Source: CAZAYP01 sp964489425 [NCBI: uncultured Verrucomicrobiota bacterium]
GTDB taxonomy: Bacteria > Verrucomicrobiota > Kiritimatiellia > RZYC01
Direction of reading: 5' to 3'
Assembly: GCA_964489425.1 (NCBI GenBank)
Contig: CAZAYP010000060.1
Span: forward strand, 1-35,542
Length of the DNA stretch: 35,542 bases
The number at the start of each line of letters is the position of its first letter. Position 1 is the stretch's first letter. Positions 32,460 to 35,542 of the stretch are shown here, in pieces. The notes under the pieces were generated by a model that made no database searches, was not told the DNA's origin, and worked only from the letters and a program-made list of their open reading frames with translations. Position numbers and translations under genes: made by a program.

Positions 32460-33703
32460 AGGTTTATTTCTTTTCCGTCGGTTGCCACGATTGTTTGCGA
32501 ATACAAATTACTAAATGCTGCAGGAACCTCAGTGTGTATAGGCACAACCATTTTCGGATGCAAGTCGCTAATCAGCCGCGTTATGTCCCCCCTATACAAA
32601 TGCCCGCTGGTATGGCGTTCGATGAACCGGCCTTCGGCTAAATCCACAGCTGCGTGGACGGCCAGGAACTCCGGCCGGGACAAGTAGCCGCTCCAATAGG
32701 AGTGAATGCAAAGCACGCCAGACGGCAGGGCGTTATTGAAGTCATGCGTCAGCATGGACGGGCGGAATAGCATGACGTAGCGCTGCGGGTTGCGCAAGAT
32801 CTCGGCCAGCGGTATTTCGTTGTGAACATACTTGCGCGCCACCTTGTCGATGCGCGTCTGTCGCTGGGGGCCAAAAATGCGTACTTGGGGCGAAGCGGGA
32901 CTTGGAATCGATTTCACTGCGGCTGCCACCATGTGGAGTATAAAGGCCATGTAATGATCGATAGCCAGCAGCCGGCCGGCGTGGATTGCGGCCTTGAAGA
33001 ATGCCGCGAACCGATCAAGATTGGCTGGGGCGAAACACGCCAGTACCAGGCCGGGTGCAGCACGGACATCCGCGGCAATTTGCCGGGCAAGAGTTGCTTC
33101 CGACGGGCCGCGAACGTGGTCGGCTGGGATATGGGTCCCTTCGATCAGCAGCGCATCAATGGTGCCGCCCAGATCAGCGACCAGGTTCCGGGCCATGCCG
33201 GGCTTGCGGCCATGAAGACGAAGGTCCCCGGTGTAAAGGAGGCGGCGCTGGTCGCCTTCGATCAAGAACGCCATGGCCCCGTACACCGAATGATCCACGG
33301 GATATCCCGTGACCTTCAAACCGCCCACAGGATAGGGGATTCGCGGTTCCAGGATAAACTGCTGTCCGCGGAGAATGCGCGGATGCCGGGCGTACACGGC
33401 GCCGGCTTGGAGAATCTTGCTGGTGCCCCGGCTCATCCAAACCTGGGTGCCGGCGGGGACGTGGTCCAGCAAGCCGCTGTGATCCAGATGAGCATGAGAT
33501 AGCAAGACCGCGGCTACCGGCGGCTCCTTGGCAAACAACGACTTGACGATTGGATCTGCCATGCGCGTCTTAGAATCACGCGACGGGGCCGGGGCCAACT
33601 CAAGGGGGAGCCCCACGTCGATGATCAACTGCGTTGCGCCACAGGCCACTTCCACGCAGTTACCACCGATTTGACGTGCACCGCGGTGGATCGTCAGTTG
33701 CAT
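32456..33703 (-). CDS. Beta-CASP metallo-beta-lactamase (RNase J/CPSF-like)
   Basis: A 415-aa protein. Zinc ligands: H70-x-H72-x-D74-H75 in LLSHAHLDHSG, H138 (VDHSVYG), D160 (LLYTGDLRLHG). C-terminal beta-CASP features include HTSGHLYRGDI and VVPIHTE. RNase J and archaeal CPSF relatives are exo/endoribonucleases. This one lacks the RNase J C-terminal domain and is shorter (415 against roughly 550 aa). As part of an operon with a nuclease and an ADP-ribosylglycohydrolase it is more likely a specialised enzyme than housekeeping RNase J. The start lies inside the previous gene (10-nt overlap). Confidence 0.9.
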   Translation of the reverse strand: MQLTIHRGARQIGGNCVEVACGATQLIIDVGLPLELAPAPSRDSKTRMADPIVKSLFAKEPPVAAVLLSHAHLDHSGLLDHVPAGTQVWMSRGTSKILQAGAVYARHPRILRGQQFILEPRIPYPVGGLKVTGYPVDHSVYGAMAFLIEGDQRRLLYTGDLRLHGRKPGMARNLVADLGGTIDALLIEGTHIPADHVRGPSEATLARQIAADVRAAPGLVLACFAPANLDRFAAFFKAAIHAGRLLAIDHYMAFILHMVAAAVKSIPSPASPQVRIFGPQRQTRIDKVARKYVHNEIPLAEILRNPQRYVMLFRPSMLTHDFNNALPSGVLCIHSYWSGYLSRPEFLAVHAAVDLAEGRFIERHTSGHLYRGDITRLISDLHPKMVVPIHTEVPAAFSNLYSQTIVATDGKEINL

Positions 33704-34236
33704 GGCAGTACCCCTCGTATTTGTTGCGTGGCTTCTGCCAGGTTTTTTAAGGACTCCCGCAGCACGGGTGGATTAAAGCCCTCGTCAAAGATGTTGATGG
33801 TCAGGTGCAGCGCGATCGTCTGGCGGTTCACGTCGGGATCGATGGACAGAGCAATGCCACGCGTGGCGACGTTCCGCACGATGGTGTTGGACTTCCGGCG
33901 GAAGTCCATTTCGTGCTGCGCGGGAATCTCGATCAGTTGGCCGATGCGAAACCCCGGTTCGTCCCAGCCCCTGGAAATATAACCCCAATCTAGGCCCGCA
34001 TGCTTGATATCGAAATATATTTGCAGTGCATTGTTATATAGCTCATTGGACAGATCGAGTTCCAGTTCAGCAGCCAGGTGCATGATCCATCGCTTGTGCC
34101 GATAGTGGCCGGCGCATTGCCCAAGCAACTGCTCGGCATTTTTCGGTGTGGGGGCCACGGTCTCCGTCATGCTCAGCAGTATGCCGCGCGCAGCGGCCAG
34201 GTCGGTTCCTTCCGTCTTTTCTTCATTCCAACGCAT
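33694..34236 (-). CDS. Unrecognised 180-aa protein, first gene of the nuclease operon
   Basis: Start 34236 lies 6 nt after AGGAGA; upstream in-frame ATGs are less likely. The protein starts MRWNEEKTEGTDLAAARGIL. No signal peptide, membrane segment or known motif is seen. A mixed helix/strand content with WIMHLAAELELDLSNELYNN and a later DVNRQTIALHLTINIFDEGF is visible. It is the promoter-proximal gene of the four-gene unit and is likely to set its specificity or sensing, but that is inference. It overlaps the beta-CASP gene by 10 nt. Confidence 0.75.
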   Translation of the reverse strand: MRWNEEKTEGTDLAAARGILLSMTETVAPTPKNAEQLLGQCAGHYRHKRWIMHLAAELELDLSNELYNNALQIYFDIKHAGLDWGYISRGWDEPGFRIGQLIEIPAQHEMDFRRKSNTIVRNVATRGIALSIDPDVNRQTIALHLTINIFDEGFNPPVLRESLKNLAEATQQIRGVLPCN

Positions 34237-34276
34237 CTTGTCTCTCCTATTATTCGGCGCCGTCATCATGACGGGC

Positions 34277-34293
34277 CGTATTATAGGAATACG
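34277..34293. promoter_or_regulatory. Inverted repeat over the -10 box of the nuclease operon
   Basis: CGTATT (34277-34282) and AATACG (34288-34293) flank a 5-nt centre. On the minus strand TATAAT occupies 34285-34280, 43 nt before the ATG at 34236. The -35 region is poor (AT-rich), so activation or repression at this site is plausible. Confidence 0.55.
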
Positions 34294-34351
34294 TAAAAAA
34301 AGAAAATTCCCTCGGAGATTATTGCACTATATTCAGCCTCGGCACCAATAT

Positions 34352-34390
34352 TTGGCACAGATATTGCTATTGGCGAGTGGTTTTGCCAAT
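34352..34390 (+). promoter_or_regulatory. Sigma54-like promoter followed by a hairpin
   Basis: TTGGCAC (34352-34358), 5 nt, TTGCT (34364-34368) is one mismatch from the YTGGCACGRNNNTTGCW consensus. It is followed by an ATTGGC/GCCAAT inverted repeat (34369-34390). No gene begins within 100 nt downstream. Apart from a TATACGTATA palindrome (34519-34528), the 294 nt up to the pseudogene promoter hold nothing else recognisable. Confidence 0.35.
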
Positions 34391-34554
34391 CACCTGGAAC
34401 GGCTGATCGGTATTATCGCCCTGCTACCATGACGTGCTGTTGCTTCAGGATACCCGGACCAACTTGCGCTCTACCGACGCGGACAAGGCACCCGGAACTT
34501 GCCGCATTGACAATTGAGTATACGTATATCGGCATTCCAGGCCCGAATCCACAA

Positions 34555-34582
34555 TTGACACGCGCGGGCCGCGTATTATTAA
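34555..34582 (+). promoter_or_regulatory. Promoter of the ATPase pseudogene (leaderless spacing)
   Basis: TTGACA (34555-34560), 16 nt, TATTAA (34577-34582). The -10 box ends 7 nt before the GTG at 34590, and no SD is present. Confidence 0.5.
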
Positions 34583-34589
34583 TCACACC

Positions 34590-35319
34590 GTGAATAGATT
34601 TATTCCAAGGTGGATTCGCGAGCAGGCAGAACTGGCGTTGCGGGTCATGCCGGTCGTGGTCATCGGCGGTGCGCGCGTTGAGCGAAGTGGCCGGCCTGCC
34701 GGATTTTCAGCGCATGATGCGTATCGCCGCGCAACGCACCGGCCGCCTGATTAACCAGTCGGAGATCGCCCGCGATGCCGGCCTGGCCCAGGCCACCTGC
34801 CACCGCTATCTGAACCTGCTGGCAACCGGGTTCCAGATTGTGCGGCTGCCACCCTATGCCGCCAACCCCACCAAGCCGCTGGTCAAAAGCCCTAAGCTGT
34901 TTTGGGGCGATACCGGCGTGGCGGCCTGGCTGGCCGGAATAGAGAATCCCACCGCGTTGCAGCAGCGTGCTGACGCCGGGTTTTGGTTGGAGCAGGCTGT
35001 GTTCCAGACCCTGCAGTCCTGGCGCGGGATCGCCCCTTCGCGGCGTCGCCTCAGCTATTGGCGCACCCGTGGCGGCGACGAAGTGGATTTTATCCTTGAG
35101 CAGGACCAGACCTGCGTGGCCATCGAGGTTAAGACAGGCGCGCGGGTCACCTTGGACGATGCCAGCGGCTTGCGGCGTTTTGCCGATTCCGTGTCGCGCT
35201 CCGGTCAATTCGTGCGCGGCGTCGTGTTGCATGGCGGCACGGATGCCCGACCGCTGGCCAGTAATATGGACGCCCTGCCGCACTCGGTTTTACTCCCTGA
35301 CATCAACGGACGCAGATGA
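34590..35319 (+). pseudogene. AAA_14/DUF4143 ATPase, internally deleted
   Basis: From GTG 34590 the frame reads VNRFIPRWIREQAELALRVM then PVVVIGGAR, the start of an AAA_14 ATPase just before its Walker A (expected GPRQVGKTT). The sequence then jumps, in another frame, to RALSEVAGLPDFQRMMRIAA and the DUF4143 part (ELARDAGLAQATCHRYLNLL-like HTH, KSPKLFWGDTGVAAWLAG, and a PD-(D/E)XK-like RGGDEVDFILE...VAIEVK). The join lies at about 34668-34676, in GCGCGC. Walker A, Walker B and most of the AAA core (roughly 150-170 residues) are missing. A shorter frame from GTG 34669 encodes only the C-terminal 216 aa. Confidence 0.8.
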
Positions 35320-35335
35320 AAGGCCGGGCCTCTAT

Positions 35336-35373
35336 CCGCGAAAACCGCGGCGGATTTTGTTCTACATTTTTTC
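35336..35373 (+). terminator. Weak intrinsic terminator after the pseudogene
   Basis: CCGCG (35336-35340), loop AAAAC, CGCGG (35346-35350), then an interrupted T-rich stretch (CGGATTTTGTTC, TTTTTT). The rest of the window to 35542 holds only a GCCC/GGGC hairpin with a U-run on the minus strand (35410-35429); no gene could be supported there. Confidence 0.45.
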
Positions 35374-35542
35374 TACGTTTCACCATGTGGCAACGGGTTG
35401 CGGGCGTGCAAAAAGCCCAACAAAAGGGCCATCAGCAAATTGGATGATCGTGATTTCCTCGGGCTCTTGTTATGCCATTGACCGAGCGCCACGCTGATCG
35501 CCAACCGGCATGTGCGCGCCAGCGAGGTGGAACAGTCGGCCC

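Noticed and set aside
30439-34600. Second tRNA 3'-end copy marking an integrated element
   Set aside because: I looked for a repeat of TTCGAGCCCTGCCAGGTGCG downstream and saw none in the window; no integrase is present either.
35320-35542. Protein fragments at the right edge
   Set aside because: Short open stretches exist on both strands but none has a start, SD or recognisable motif.

Overview
This window is GC-rich bacterial chromosomal DNA from a Gram-negative organism: it carries an LpxL/HtrB-type lipid A acyltransferase, an MlaF-type ATPase and an outer-membrane beta-barrel protein. DUF1573-rhodanese-MauE neighbours, very large secreted multi-domain hydrolases, and short palindromic repeats inside coding sequence suggest the PVC superphylum (a Kiritimatiellota/Lentisphaerota/Verrucomicrobiota-like genome). 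That placement is an inference; no rRNA is present.

Layout. 1-12.0 kb: two giant secreted paralogues. Each has two serine beta-lactamase/D-aminopeptidase-type (PF00144) modules. The first adds a calcineurin-like phosphodiesterase and the second adds a proline-iminopeptidase-type alpha/beta hydrolase. A small antitoxin/PemK-MazF toxin pair lies between them. 12-18 kb: thioredoxin-like protein (-), pdxJ, a PAS/PAS/DHp protein coupled to an MlaF-like ATPase, then an SDR and a GT2 glycosyltransferase overlapping by 4 nt. 18.0-18.7 kb: a HigB/HigA-type toxin-antitoxin locus with a broken, frameshifted toxin. 19-24 kb: a tandem-repeat periplasmic protein, an lpxL-like gene, an orphan AlgJ-like acetyltransferase, an AI-2E/PerM transporter and a beta-barrel protein. 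24-28 kb: a reductive pyrimidine catabolism cluster (dihydropyrimidinase and N-carbamoyl-beta-alanine amidohydrolase) divergent from methylmalonate-semialdehyde dehydrogenase. 28-30.4 kb: DUF1573, rhodanese and MauE/DoxX genes ending inside a tRNA-Arg(TCG). 30.7-34.2 kb: a tightly coupled four-gene minus-strand operon (unknown 180-aa protein, beta-CASP metallo-beta-lactamase, PD-(D/E)XK nuclease, ADP-ribosylglycohydrolase). 34.6-35.3 kb: an internally deleted AAA/DUF4143 ATPase pseudogene.

Most notable signals. (1) Both giant genes carry, in the region encoding the signal peptide, arrays of a quasi-palindrome (TTTTCCAAACATTGGAAAA or its reverse complement). The centres are exactly 31 bp apart in both arrays, about three helical turns, and 31 is not a multiple of 3. 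(2) The four-gene operon downstream of the tRNA is an unfamiliar combination of RNA/DNA-processing and ADP-ribose-removing enzymes, with an inverted repeat over its -10 box. (3) Three loci have sigma70-like promoters whose -10 box ends only 6-7 nt before the start codon, suggesting leaderless transcripts. (4) The HigB-like toxin is frameshifted in a way that fuses its N-terminal part in frame to its own antitoxin.
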